A DNA stretch of 64,000 nt from Primula veris. Taxonomy: Eukaryota; Streptophyta; Magnoliopsida; Ericales; Primulaceae. Positions within the stretch are counted from its first letter, which is position 1. Every line of letters starts with the position of its first letter. The notes under the pieces were generated by a model. It was given only the letters and a program-made list of their open reading frames with translations, made no database searches and was not told the DNA's origin. Positions 45,593 through 59,483 of this stretch are shown piece by piece. The DNA lies in NCBI GenBank assembly GCA_963682055.1, contig OY821749.1, positions 23,443,631 through 23,507,630 on the forward strand. The letters run 5' to 3'. The translations under genes and the position numbers were made by a program.

Positions 45593-46264
45593 TAATAAAT
45601 ATCTCATAAAAAAAAAAAAGTAAAGGCCCATCCACGGATTCGTAATATTCTTAAGACTCTTGACTCTGAAGACTATTACAAATTTGTAGCGTAAGGCTCA
45701 CGCGTTACGTATGCGGCGTGTAATACAAAAAATATATAGTTTAAGATTTAAAAGAATTTTCGATTGTTAAAGAGTGATAAATAATTTTATTATTTTTTAT
45801 TTTTTATATTTTTATGAGAGTATGATATTATATTGTAATTAATATAAATGTGTAAGAGTATTTTTAAAAAAAAAATGGTTAAATTGTACAGTATCATTTA
45901 GGTTAGATTGAATTATTATAATATAATGATATACTATTACCTTCCATATTTAAGTCAAGTCATGCCTGATGGGTTAATTAGGTACTTATTGCTATAAAAT
46001 TAGTCTAGTTAGAAAATATTGTCATTATATAAGCTTCTATAGCATGTTATGTTTTTTGTAGGATAATGGGTGTGCGGAGTATATATCTCTTAAGCCAAAT
46101 TAATTATAAACTGTTTGTATATTGCCAAATTTGATCTGACTATTCAATTTAGTAGGTATCCAGTCAACATTGTGTTTAGACTTTACATGAGTAAGAGAAG
46201 AATCGCCAATAAAAGTCGCCAATGGATAGGTCAAAATGCATAACAAGTTTTGGCATGCCAATTA
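45593..46264. other. AT-rich spacer between two MITEs
   Basis: Nothing is recognised. Confidence 0.5.
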
Positions 46265-46490
46265 CTCATTCCGTTCATAATTAATGGTTATTATATGTAA
46301 TTTTAATCGGTCAATAATTTTTATTAAAATTATCAGAATAAATTTTTTTAAAAGTTAATCATATAGTTCAAACATTAAATTACATGATTTAGTTTTGAAA
46401 ATTTTTATTTCGACAATTTTGATACATGTTATAAGCCGATCAAAATTGCACGTAATTTTATAGAGGATAATTAATTGGAAACGGAGAGAG
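46265..46490. mobile_element. Stowaway-like MITE, copy B
   Basis: TA-flanked (46263-46264 and 46491-46492), 226 bp, with terminal inverted repeats ctcattccgttcataattaa and ttaattggaaacggagagag. Its subterminal tgtaattttaatcgg is answered by ccgatcaaaattgcacgtaa. This is the best preserved of the three related copies. Confidence 0.85.
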
Positions 46491-47627
46491 TAATAATCAT
46501 CCTTGCCTTGTCATTTGTATACTATGCTTTACAAAATGAAAATTGAATATTCAGTACACATTTTTATATTTAATTATTATAAACTCGGGATTTTTTTTAA
46601 ATCTTACGGTACAAGTACAGATATGCTCAATAATACTACTAATTTTTATTTTTTATTTTTAACTTTAATCCTTATTTATGCTACATTGTACCAAATAACT
46701 GGGGAATAGGTGACATTAGTTAGATGTATGTAGGTGATATCGGCTTAATCCACCATGAGTAAAGAACTACGAAAATAAAAACGAATTAATTAATTTCTCT
46801 ATTGACCAGTTGAGAGTTCTAGAAATTTCAAGTCTTGGGTGGTAGTCTCATCTTTCCTCACAAATACCTCTCCGATAAGATTAAGTTTTCTGATTTTATT
46901 ATGTGTCTCGGTACGTATTTATAACAATCACTGTCAGGTACATGTTATCATTGATTAGAATAAATATTTTAAACGTCATACTACTAGTTAACAGCGTATT
47001 AACATAATATATTGTATTTAATAGTAAGTATATGAAAAAAATCTGGTTTTACGGATTAAAGGGACTTACGTACGGTCCACACTGGATTGTATGGAATCTA
47101 GAATATTGAGCATGTGTTAATGCAGTTAAGAACAGTTTTGATTTTTCAAGTCTAATAAGTTCGACTGTACAAATACATTAAAGTCCAGACTAAATAACCG
47201 GTCAAAACGGTCCGCTTTGTCGGTTTCATCTAGTCCGGTGTATAACCTATTCTTTTTCTCGTTATTTTGTTTAGTTTGAAAAGGTTACTCTCTTTGCAAA
47301 GTGACACAATGATATGTGGACCGAATGTTATATTTCTTTTAGGAATAATTAAGGAGTATTTTAATTTGTGAATGAATAACTACGAAAATGCTTGCACCCA
47401 ATCTATAAAGCCACCGATCTACAATTAATATCAGGAAGAGAATTGTCAAAAACAACTTTGTTTGGTCCAAACATTATATGCATCTCCCGTTTTATTGAAA
47501 ATTAGGTTCCTGTCACACTTTGAGAATTTAGCTTGTAAAGAATAATTTGATCAAAAACTAAATAGAGCTCTAGGATCTTTAATAAGCCTATCATAGTATC
47601 ATAGTTGTATTCTATTTTCTGCAAAAA
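46491..47627. other. Intergenic AT-rich sequence
   Basis: No gene or repeat is recognised before the LINE. Confidence 0.5.
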
Positions 47628-50600
47628 GAATGTACATTTTTTTTTAATTAATTGTGGTGTAAACCACATTTTATCTTTTATTAATATTAAAAGTTTACAA
47701 CCCAATATTACAAGCCAGGAGGCATATTGTTACAAAAATGGAATAAGCCTCTCCTAACATAATGATACATACTTCAAGTACTCAATTGAATAAAACTTTA
47801 ACTATATCACTGTACTCTTCTTCTCCTAAGCCCTAATTTACAAAAACAAAATAAAAATTGCTGCGCCTTCTCTCTATCTATAATAACGCCTGTACCAGGC
47901 GATTTCCTTCCCTTTTTTCATTTTCAATACGCAGGTTGATCAGACCAACTTTGTCTAACGCCAATAGCCCTATCATTCTTTTAGGAAACACCTTCAATTC
48001 ACTTGAGAAAATGGGGATTAACGCCTCTCGCACCTGTTTGGCTAGTAGATCTGCTATTCCATTTGCTTCTCTAAAGATATGTCGTATCTTCACCCTTCCT
48101 TTCTCCTCTTTTATCAATTTCTTTATTTTATTAACTTTCAGTCTGATATGCCATGGAATTGCCCCTTTATCATTACAGATGTTGGCCATGATTTGAGAAT
48201 CAGTTTCTAAAATAATATTTTTATTAAACTTTAGACCTAATTTAATACCAGCATGAATAGCCTTAGCTTCTACCATAATGGGTGTATTGCCTTTTACCTT
48301 TTTTGCAAATGCTTGTAGAAAATCACCCTCATGATCTCTAATTACACCCCCAACTCCAACTTCCCTTGTATTGGTACACATACTCCCATCCACATTGATT
48401 TTGATGTTTGAACTGTCTGGTTTATCCCACTTGACATTTTTATGTTTTTTAACTTTGCCTTGAATTGTCACACTGTGAATATTTTGGAAATTGAGGCTAT
48501 TTGCATATTTGGTACTCCTTTGAATGATCATGTTGTAGCTATCAATAACCTCTTTTATTATACTTTCATGTTTCATTGTAATGTTTTCCATTCTACTTTT
48601 GCACCTGCTTTTCCAAATGTTCCACAGAATGAGGTTAGGAATGATCTTGTGGCTTTTATTAATAATAGCTCTTCCCTTTGCTTTTTCCCATTCAATAAGT
48701 CTCCCCCTTATTGTAGTATTTGTTTCTCTAATTCCCATGTGATTTTGAAAAAATTCCCATACCTTTCTAGCTATTTCTCCATTGCTAAAGAGATGTTCTA
48801 AGCTTTCTTCAGTTTTTCTGCAGCATTCACACTGAGAAGCTTGCTGGACTTGGAATTTTTGAATTTCAGAGTCTATTGGTATTGCCTTGTTGAGTATCTT
48901 CCATACCCCTATTGAGATCTTCAATGGTATGTCCTTCTCCCACATACTTTTATTATACCAATTGATGCTGCTTTTAACCCTTAGAGAATTATAGGCTGAA
49001 TTAAGAGTGAAGTTACCATAATCATTTTCTTTCCAAATAAGCATATCTTCCTCACTAATTATTATTTTAGGTTCTTTTCCCACTTTAGATCTAGTTTCTG
49101 TAGGGATTTCTTCCATTTTCCATTTTTCTTCCTCATTTAGATATTGATGTAACTTGTTATTAGAGACACCATCAATATTGATAGGGCCATTCTCATTCCA
49201 ATTATCCATGTTGAAGTCCACCTCTCCTTTACCAATGAGCCATTTCATACTTTTTTCAGCTGTCCCTGATACTTTAGTCATTATTTTCCAAACTGTAGAC
49301 CCCTTCATTTGGTTAGCTTGTACTGGGTGGGTTTTCCTACAGTATTTTCCTCTCATATATTTTGTCCAAATGGTGTTATTTTTTCTAAACTTCCACCACA
49401 ACTTGACAATAAAAGCATCTGTTATGCTTTGCATGTTTTTTATACCCAAACCTCCTTCTTCTTTTGGTCTACATATTTTGTCCCAACTTTTCCAATGATA
49501 TTTGGTTTTTCCTTCCCTGTCCCCCCAAAAGAAATTTGCACAGATTTGATCTATTTTCTTAATGATCTTTTTGGGAGGTTGTATAGCTGCAAGAGTATAA
49601 ATAGGCATGGATTGTAGAATTGAATTGATTAAGACCAATTTAGCCCCTATAGAAAGATATTTAGCCTTCCAGCCTGAAAGTTTTTGGCTAATTTTATTGA
49701 TGTTATCCTGAAAAATGTTGGCTTTTTTATGTCCATTGAAAATAGGACAACCTAGATAAGTGAAAGGGGTTTTTTTAAACCTCATATTCATAATATGAGC
49801 TATTTCATTTTTTCTCTGGGAGTTGATACGTTTGGAACAATACATGTTACTTTTGTCCAGATTAACTTCTTGGCCAGATAGTTTTTCATAGTCTTTAATG
49901 ACTTTTTGTATATTATTAATAGTCCTTTTATCAGCAGAAGAAAAAATAACTATGTCATCTGCAAAAGCAAGATGAGTAACAGGTTCACAAGATAAAGGAG
50001 TTTTGTAGGGTTTAGTTTTCTTTTCTAACATTAAGCCATTGAGTTTTCTAGAGAGAACTTCTGAGCATAGGATGAAGAGTGTAGAGGAAATAGGACCCCC
50101 CTGCTTAAGTCCTCTAGTGGATTTGAAAAATCCATGTTGAGTACCATTAACCAAAACTGAAAAATAATTGTTAGAAATTAGTCTCCAAATTCTGTCTATC
50201 ATAATTTCTGAAAATCCCATCTTTCTCAAAGTATTAATAAGAAAGAACCAATCCACCCTATCATAGTCTTTTTTTCATATCCAGCTTCATAATAATATTA
50301 CCTCCCTCATTTTTCTTGTGCAAATCAGTGGTTAATTCTTGTGTAAGTAGAATATTTTCAATGATGTCTCTGCCTTTAACAAAGCCACTCTGGTTTTGAG
50401 CCACTAATTTAGTGAGAACTGTGGACATTCTGTTAGAAATAATTTTGTATAGAATTTTATTGCAAAAGGTGCTTAGACTAATAGGCCTAAAATCAGTAAA
50501 GCTGTTAATGACTTTTTTTTTGGAAGCATGACTATTATAGTAGAGGTTATAGCCTTAGGAATAATAGCTCCTGCATAAAATTGGTGCACAACTTTTTTGA

Positions 50601-51606
50601 TATCTTCACCAATGATATCCCAACTATCTTTAAAAAAACAACCTGTGAAGCCATCAATACCTGGAGAGCTGTTGCTGTGTAGACCCCATACTGCTTCTTT
50701 TATCTCTTCCATTTCAGGAAATTGGTCCATTTCATCTTGTTCTTCTTTGCTGATTATGCCAGTAATGTTATTTAATAAACTATTTTGCCCCATGTCTTTT
50801 TTTGCAGGTGCCAGTAAGTCCATGTAAAATTCAACAGCAGCTTTGCTTATATCTTCCTTTGAGGTAACCTTATTCCCATTCTTATCTTCTATTCCATGTA
50901 TTTGAGTTTTGCTTCTTCTTGCCTTGACAGTGGCATGAAAAAACTTTGTATTAGCATCTCCCTGTTTTATCCACTTTAGATTTGCTTTTTGTCTCCAATA
51001 GTCCTCCTCTCTTTTTAAGTGAACTTTGAGCTCAGCTTTTGCTTTATTCATTCTAATTCTATTACTATCACATGAGTCTTCTTCAAAGTCTTTTTCAGCT
51101 TTTAGAGTATCATTTTCTGCATCCTTTGTTTTTTGAAAGATATTTCCAAATTTTTTTTTATGCCATTCTGTTAAATCTTTCCTAACCCTCTTGAGGTTTT
51201 CTGCAAATACATACATAGCATTTCCTTCTTCATATTTCTTCCAGCTTGTCCCAATTATATTTTTATAATTGACATGCTTGACCCAGTAATTTTGGAATAC
51301 AAACCTTCTTGGTTTAAAATCTAATTCAGTAGCTGCTGATATAAGCAGGGGTGAATGATCAGATCCTACTTTATTAATATGTTCAAGGCTAATTTTTTTG
51401 AACAGGTTGTGGCATTGATCATTCAGATATACTTTATCAATTCTTTCCCATATAGTTCCATCTCCATATCTACTATTCCACCAGGTAAATCTTGTTCCTA
51501 TGAAAGGCATTTCTTTTACTCCAATATTGCTCATACAGTCTACACAATCATTAGCCTCATTTATATTGATAGGTAACCCTCCAATTAAGAATCTTCATAA
51601 CGTACA
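47628..51606 (-). mobile_element. L1-type LINE retrotransposon
   Basis: Read on the minus strand, the element runs from about 51598 to a nine-A tail at 47645-47637. It is flanked by an approximate 8-bp duplication, aacgtaca (51599-51606) and aatgtaca (47629-47636, + strand). It holds the end of an AP endonuclease, RT, zinc-finger and RNase H domains. ORF1 and most of the endonuclease are missing. The 3' UTR contains aataaaagataaaatg just before the tail. Confidence 0.9.
47878..51598 (-). pseudogene. LINE ORF2 (endonuclease end, reverse transcriptase, RNase H) with two frameshifts
   Basis: Minus-strand order: start MKILNW near 51598-51581; C-terminal endonuclease (FIGTRFTWWNSR, WERIDKVYL); linker; RT (SPGIDGFTGCFFK, FRPISL, QNQSGFVKGRDI, KQGGPISSTLF, and the catalytic box FADD in THLAFADDIVIF near 49965); zf-RVT (SQCECCRKTEESLEHLF); RNase H (KINVDGSMCTNTREVGVGGV, LETDSQIMANI, FREANGIADLLAKQ), stopping at 47880-47878. 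The flanking frames are the same, but the segment between 50513 and 50269 is in another frame. The shifts fall in a nine-A run (50521-50513) and a seven-A run (50275-50269) and cancel each other. The sequence jumps from the first codons of the endonuclease to its last third. Confidence 0.9.
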
Positions 51607-54600
51607 ATCTAATGGTGAATATGAGTTTATTTTGTGAAGGAAATGCAAGTGTAACTACTAATGTAATCTTTAATTTTTAGTTTAAAATCATTCCTTTTAG
51701 TTAGTCAGCATGATTCAAGGGTATCATTTGTTTGGGAATTAGTACCTGGGATTTTTCGTTTTGTTGTAAAGCAGTTGCTATGGTATTTTGTAATATGGGT
51801 TAATTAGGTCCAATCTTTTATTAATTAATGAAAGTTGTTTGTTTGCTTTAAAAAAAAGAGGGTACCGAACAATAAACTCATACAAGTTTTAAGTAGGTAA
51901 TTTCAACGGGTACAGCATACCATTTGTGCTCGTGTTTTTTTGACTTAAAAAAAAAAGTTTTCCCCTCTCCTGTATGAAAAATATTTTGTATACTTTTTTT
52001 TAGTCAAAGTCTTCAAATTGTAGGATCTTGGCCCTAAATTCTAACAAAAAAACTGTCAGTTAATTCCGGCCTCTCTCGGTCGTATCCTGATTCCGCCAAG
52101 AAGTCCAGTATTAAAGAGCATATCCAGACTTCCAGTTCATACAACTTCATCATAAACATAAAAAGAATATATATATGCTGGAAATTTATAAAACCATTAA
52201 AGTACTGAAGAAGATATATGCTGGAAAACAAAATAACAAAATTTGATTAAGTGATAGCAGATCTCATTACATAACTTTTTTATATATGAAACCAATCAGT
52301 TTTTAGCTACCTGCTCAGAAGAACATTCAAGTATATGTAAATCCCAACTACTTATATATATAAGGCTAATTAGTACATATTTTCAATATCTTACTTTGAA
52401 TGTATTGCCAAACTATAAAAATCTATCCAATTCATCATGACATGTGAGATAGGCACACATTTATGGTCGTCGTCTTCTTCTGCCTTTTCTTTAGAAAAGG
52501 TCATTTTCAGGATTAGTACAGTTTTATAAACCTAGTTGGCCAGGTGCATATGTGAACTAATTGACTATCTTTTAACAAATTAGAATTTTGATTTATTTTA
52601 GATTAGTGCACAACACACATGGTGTACTAATCTGGAAGGAGAAGCTAGAGATCCTAGAAGTTGTTTGACTGAACTCTAAAGTAGAAAAATCAAGCTTATG
52701 TTAGATTGGATAGAAAAAATATATCCATCCAGTTTAAATTAGCTTTCAAGTTTTTTATTTTTAGAGCAAAAGGAGCGAGAAAATAGACAATTTTATAAGC
52801 AGATTAACCAAACATGCTGTAACTAATAAATACAGAAAGCAAGCAAGTTCATTACAAATTTTAGAACCAAAGAAGACACAACAGTTACAGGTATGAGTCA
52901 TTGAGTTTTAACAAGCTACCTTGGGCTATGTATCCAAGGGCCGAGTTCGTATTGTAAAAATATAAAAGATCAAGCTCCACTAGTTATACACTGTAAATTT
53001 GATTTACAAGCTGAGGTTACTACAGCAGAAGAATCTTGAGATCCCAATATTCAACAAAACTTGCTTACGCCATGTAAAGAAGCAAATTTTGATCATAGTT
53101 CAAGTTTGATCAACTGAATATCATAGTAGTGTTTGATTGAAGCTTTTATGCAAACAACATGGTTTACTTGATGATGGGGAAATAATCCGGGCTCATCCCT
53201 TCTGCTCACTTTTCCAACCAGAAAATTTAAAATTTCAGATCTTAAGCTTGCCAACCAAATGTACTAGGTCATTTTAAAAGCACAAAAGAAAAAAAAAAAA
53301 GTTGTTAGCTAACAACCTCTTATAATGACAACTAGACTTACTACAGAACAAATACAATATATAACGATTGTATAGCAAGAAATTGGTACTTGTGTCACAG
53401 CGAATAAACTAGAAAAATTGGTAGCTCATTAGTTGGTGGAACTGGTACAATAACTTGTTAACTACATAAAAAGTACTGGTTTCACTGAATAATTGTCAAG
53501 AATTCAAGAAACTAAATTCTGCAGCTCTTTCTGTTCTGTTTATTCTACGGTTCTCAGGAAATGAAGATATGAAAAGACACTACTTTATTAAGAGACTGGA
53601 CCCTCCCATTCAATGACTAGATGCTCCCGTTTTCTAGTAGAAAAAATTAGGAAAGTAGTTAGGACGACGTCGAGCAGCATGTACCCAACAAAAAGCGAGC
53701 AAAATGTTTTTGATTATTGAGTGGAGAGGTTCTGGTAACACGTACTAAAATGTTTTTGCTCATTATTTTAGCTGAGATCCACAGTTCAGAATCATCTCCA
53801 TATTCTGTTTTCAAATACACCGATTACTAAAGCAATTTGAACAAAATTATTGGTTACTCATGGCCCACAGAGCTGCCTAAACTTAAAATTCATCTGAACA
53901 AGCTACAATCAAAATCCTCTAGAGTAATTTATTGTTAACTTGAAACGAATGGCGATACAGAAAGAACAGATAATTGAGCTTACTGTTTGAGCCATAAGAA
54001 GAGTACTTTGTTTTACAATTGCACCCTTGTAATAATGACCACATATTCTTATATTTGTAGATCATGTAAATTATTTTTCCAGATAGATTCACATCATTGT
54101 ATTACACACTGATTCAGCATTTCAGATTTTTACATCGTAACTGGCTTGTGCAATTTTCTTCACTAGATATTTGCCTCAGAAATCCTATCCACAGTAGATA
54201 AAGTGATATAATCTCTGCTCTTTAACCATTCTGCACCATCTTGCCAGCTCATCCTTGTAATTGGCTAAGCCCTTCCGATTTTACTACTAGTTTATTGTTA
54301 ACCAAACAAACAAGGGAATTGCTTTTTTGTGCTTACCTGTAATATTTCCGAGGATGCTAAGCTTTTAGCTATTTGAACTTTGAGGTTTCGTTTCAGTAGA
54401 AGAAGAAAAAAATCAGGTATGAGTTTGAGTCATTTTCGCAAATTCATGTCACTTCACATTGCAAGCTGCACTGGAAACAATGCTAATAATCATAATATAT
54501 CACAAGAACGATGGCAAATATAATTTATTTACATGGTAAATCAGAATTTAGGAGAAAACGAGCATCTTACTTGTGCATTCAAAAGCCAAAGCCCATTCCT

Positions 54601-57600
54601 ATACTTGCAACGAAGGTTCCAATTCCCTATGCTTCCAAAGCTTTTATTTCCAGCTATCCACCATTCAAAACAAAACAAACAAGTTGCATTATTCTTTCTT
54701 TTCATAGAAAAAAGATGATGTATTTGCTAATGAGTGGCACGCGGAATAAATCAAGTTTCTGGTAGTTACAGTATATATTTGCAGAAAATTATACTCCAAC
54801 CTCAAGAAAGATCATGTGTAGTAGTTTTTTTTAGTTCTTGTAATTTCTATCCTTTTCTTCTGTCGAAGCATTTGAAGTACTAGAAAGTACAAACTGTGAA
54901 AGGAAGATAAATCTATGACTTAGAAACTCGAGTGCAGCGCTGTTATCATTATTTCAGAACATTTAACCAAACCTGAGCTAAGAAAATTCTACGATTCCAT
55001 CATTTCAACTACGGAACCATATTAAGACTCAAAAAACCTCGAATAAATGATTTGGCACACATCTCTCTCATTAACGAACATTTGCAGTATGAATGAGAGA
55101 GGAACAGCTACAAATCATCGGTCAACAGGCCTCAGATGACTTGTCTATTTCTTTATTTTCTCTCGATCTGCAATGCTCATTTGAATCTACAGTATATTCG
55201 TAATCCATTTCTTAATCTGCATACTACAGTATATTCGTAATCCTTTTCTTACAGCAAATAGCTAAACCAGTGCTTAAGCATACAAATCCATTTTTAATTC
55301 ACTCATTTAGAAAGAAATTACTCATGAAACAAGTACTAATGATTTATTAATTACACAACTATCAGTCGAATCATGAAAACAATAATGATAAACCCATAAA
55401 CAATGTTTTATTGCCTATTGGTTACCCAATTTTAAATTCTTAAAATTCAATATGGACACGGAATTAAACAGAGGGAGTCTGGTGATGGCCGGAGATGAAA
55501 AAATTCAAGATATTCAGGACATTATGCATCACTACTTCAACTTTGCTCTACTTCACTACTCAAATAGTTCGATCACATTATACATACATGAAACATTCGT
55601 GAACAGTTTCCAGGTGACTCGGCATTTGCTTTGTTACATATTGATCAGTAACACTCAAACCTCAAATACAAAAACGCACTATAATGAATCCAAACTACTG
55701 CTCTACATGGTCAAATTGGCAAACATACATACTCTCATTTAGGAAAAAAGACCATTCATGAAGATGGCACATACTGTAAACCACCACTTCGAATTACATG
55801 ATTTCAATTGTCACATTAATTTACATACAAATAGTTATGTACTGATACCGAGAAAATGACGGAAATACAAAATCAGCTGCAAAAAGCACGCATCCACTCT
55901 TTTTGAGAAAATGTACTCACAACAAATGCGAAATCATAAAAATGCCAGTCAAGATTACAGAACTGTTATGCCACATAAGAATTGTTTACTTTTAATATTG
56001 CTAACATATTCCATATCGAGCACCTTATATGGGAATTTACTTTGTTAAGCATGTCTGCACAATATTGAGTTGTTAGACACACATTAATCATTTAGAAAGA
56101 AAATACTCATGAATTCTAAAAAAATCCATAACTACCATCGAAGTAACACAATCGATAAGCACATAGATAATATAAAATTTCCTATCGATTTCCCATCAAT
56201 CCAAATAAACTTTACTGAATATGGACATTAAGCAAAAAAGATGTTTATTAATAAATAGTTTGATCTCCCTTTTTTAAATAATTTTTGTGCCACTGCAGAT
56301 TTGATTTTGTAAGAGATTTTTAAGCCACTTAGATTGCGACAGATAGACTATATATGGGAATCTTGCGAGCCAATCCTTATGATTTTTTGACATGCTGCTA
56401 AACGGAAGAAGCTGAATGATAGGAGAAAGAAGTTTAGAGCGAAGAAAGGGTTATGATTCCAAAAGGGGGAATCTAATTGTAAATTAATGAAATTGAAGGA
56501 CCAAATAGTGATTCTTAATCGGTATAATGAGATTTCAGTTTGATCCTATAATTTCAACCATTTATATTTATACTCTTCGTATTTTCCGTAATAAAGGATT
56601 TAACAACTAGTGGGAGAGAGTCGAACTATAATGTTTTTACTTAATGGTGTGCGCGACATGAATACGAAATGAGAAAATTATTTCTGATAAGGTTTTTTTA
56701 TTAAAGTTCATTCTTTTTATTTTACCTGTCTTCTTTAGGGACTTAATGTTTGCATATCATCTTTTCCGCTATTACTTTTACCTACTAATTAATTCACCTT
56801 TTCCCTTAACAATGAAATCATCTTTTCCTTGATCAATTCCGTATTGATGTGCTTCGCTTGTTGGTCAAACCCCTATTATTTATTTTTTGTGTTATTTCCC
56901 GAAGCAATATGGTCAATTGTTAAATATTTGCTATTTGTTGCGAAACGTTTCATTGTCCTTTGTCGAAAGCCTATACTTGCGAGTTCCATGAAATCTCAGG
57001 TCGAGCTTCGTTTTTCAAACTACATGAGTTGGTCATTTTCGGCATGATATAATATTAGGGCAGTTTGTTACTTGTGGATCCTCTTCTCGTCGAGATCACC
57101 TCTTCAAGTTTATGATTAATTAAAGTATGATATGCAACTTATCCGTCCCTCCCATTTAATTTTCTAGATGTTTCCCGAGACAAAGATCTTTTGTTTTTGC
57201 TCTCGATCTGATATGCATGTTAGTCGGAGCTCTCGTTTGACTGGAGCCAATAATCGTGGCAACGTTCGATTTAAGATCCCTTGATTTACTAAATATTACT
57301 AATATGTTGGACGTACTGTTTTTTTACCATAAAATTGTACCCTGACTATTTACTAATAAATATTTTTTTCCTATTTGGGATTAAACAATAGTTTTGTGAA
57401 CTCACACTTTATTTATTTTGTAAGAGTGCTGCTTCTATAAAGACGATAACATATATAGAACTAGCTCCGAATGGGATTTTTATAGTATGTTAAATAATTT
57501 GAAAAATGTTCACCCCGGATAATGAGAACCATTGCACAGAACATAAACTGATCTACAGACCTGACCAAACAATCCATTCCGATTGAATGGTTCTCGAAGT

Positions 57601-57674
57601 CGCCCCACTCTACCAAAGCTATACTTTAGGTAAACTAATGACTGTACTCTTATTGGAAAGAAAAAAAAAAAACA
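51607..57674. other. 6-kb region without a recognised gene
   Basis: 51620-51860 resembles a LINE-type 3' end on the + strand (tgggttaattaggtccaatc, then an A-run near 51849), possibly another element's tail. No protein family is recognisable in any of the short open frames further on (54511-54765, 55452-55742, 56829-57047). The 52.4-56.5 kb part is somewhat less repetitive than its surroundings and could contain a non-coding transcript, but I have no direct evidence. Confidence 0.45.
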
Positions 57675-57676
57675 TA

Positions 57677-57895
57677 CTCCTTCCATTTATATTTAATTAT
57701 CGATTATGAAATTACGTGTAATTTTAACAGGTTAAAAACTTATATCAAAATTGTCGGAATGAAAATTTTAAAAGTTGATAATATAGTTCAAATATTAAAT
57801 TTTATTATTAGATTTAAAAAAAAAAACGATAATTTTGATATAAGTTATAAACTGATCAAAACTTAACGTAGTTTCGTAATGCACAATTAACCGAG
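57677..57895. mobile_element. Stowaway-like MITE, copy C
   Basis: TA-flanked, about 219 bp. It shares the interior words acgtgtaattttaacagg, aaaagttgataatatagttc and gatataagttataaactgat with copies A and B. The left end ctccttccatttatatttaa fits the family; the right end (aattaaccgag) is eroded. Confidence 0.75.
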
Positions 57896-57897
57896 TA

Positions 57898-59079
57898 AGT
57901 ATATATAAGGTAATACTTCCCACTTTAGGTAGTACGGCTACGGAGTTATGACTCGGTCTAAATTAGGCAGTACTACGCATTTTTATTTTTTTATTATTTA
58001 TCAGTAATGCTATGCGTACAACCCACAACACAGATACGGACACAGATCAATTACATATTAGCCCTTCATTTTATTTAAAATTTCAGTTCCACCCCCAACG
58101 AATCAAAATTACACACACACTCACTCTCTCATCTCAAAGTCCTGACCATACGCAAATGACAAATTCTACCGAATCTTATCACTACCAATGCAACCACACC
58201 ATCCACGCGTACATGGTGTGTACTCAAGGGTAAGTTTCGATCTCATCCTTGAGAATGTTATGGTCGGTGGTGCAGTTGCGGTGTATTGGTGCATGGTTGT
58301 TTGGTGTTTATAAAAATATGTATGCATTTTAGATCTTATAGATCAATTAAAAGTATCACTACTCAACAGAAAATTCATGTTTATCAACCTCTCTTCTAAG
58401 TTCAACACGGAGCTTTCTCTGCTCGAAGATAACGCCATCGCCACCCAATCGGAGACGGAGGTCGGTGTATCTCAAGCGACAGTTACGGGCGTAAATAGAC
58501 GGTGGTTTGGTGGAGTATGGATTGGAGGTTTTGGTCTGCAACTTTTGGATGAAAAAGATAGCAGTTAGTTTTTTATTTTGAATTTTCTTTTGGCGTGGAA
58601 TGAAATATATAACTAATATTAGGGACTAGCTAGATTTTCAAATTAGGGTGGTTTATCTGTGTTGCAATCTGTGCTAATATCATTTTTGTTTTTTTATTAT
58701 CATGCCAGGCTAGAACTAGAGATGGCTAATCATAGTGTTATTTAAAGTAGTACATGCTTACTTTCTTGACGTGTAAATTGTGCATGGGGACCAGGTTATA
58801 GACATTAATTAAATTAAACTAACATAATTATGTTTACGTGTAGTTCATGGTATGCAATTAAAATTTCATCAAATCTACCCCGTTTAGGACGTTAGGTGAA
58901 AAACCTAACAGTTCTTAATACGCCAAATTAATGAGTATCCAGCCAACGCCTCAAACTAACATAATACGTAAACTTTGTTTGCATTTTTTTCATTTATATA
59001 TACTCCATGTTATAAAGCTTTAGTCTTTAGAGCACCACAAGCAGTGGACCCATGACGAAATTATTCGGAGCGGCGGTGT
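57898..59079. other. Intergenic sequence
   Basis: The short overlapping open frames at 58359-58568 lie on both strands and match no family I know. A somewhat GC-richer patch around 58420-58540 is the only deviation from the AT-rich background. Confidence 0.45.
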
Positions 59080-59172
59080 AAAAAATAATGGTTACAATAG
59101 AATTTCTATGTCAAAAATAATGGTTACAATAGAATTTCTATGTCAAAAATAATGGTTACAATAGAATATCTA
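59080..59172. repeat. 32-bp tandem repeat, 2.8 copies
   Basis: aaaaataatggttacaatag plus aatttctatgtc is repeated nearly exactly three times. Confidence 0.95.
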
Positions 59173-59483
59173 GTTTTTTCTCCTTATCATAGTTAATATG
59201 TAACTTTTGTTTGGAAAAGTAGGAATTGGTATAGATACGCAGCAAAATAGCATTTCAAGTTGTTTACAATGGACGGTTTCCTAATTTTCTAATAAAAAAT
59301 TAAAATTAAAATATATGATCATGATTTGAACTCTAGACCTATCACTAATTAAATTGATACGTTACCACTATGTTAGGAGTCTTTTTGTATATTAGGAGAG
59401 ACCGTTAATATATAAACAACAACAATATTCCCAATCACAGCCGTTGATTAAAAATGTGTGGCCAGGATTGATAGTTTATTAAC

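Noticed and set aside
47858..49617. Several + strand open frames of about 100-120 residues
   Set aside because: They are shadows of the LINE ORF2 on the opposite strand.
52400..56500. A hidden multi-exon gene
   Set aside because: I checked the short open frames and possible splice sites and found no conserved protein words; non-coding transcription cannot be excluded.
59316..59380. tRNA-like word (tttgaactctagacc with ttaccactatg) as a tRNA gene or SINE
   Set aside because: No matching cloverleaf or second promoter box; such words are common in plant repeats.
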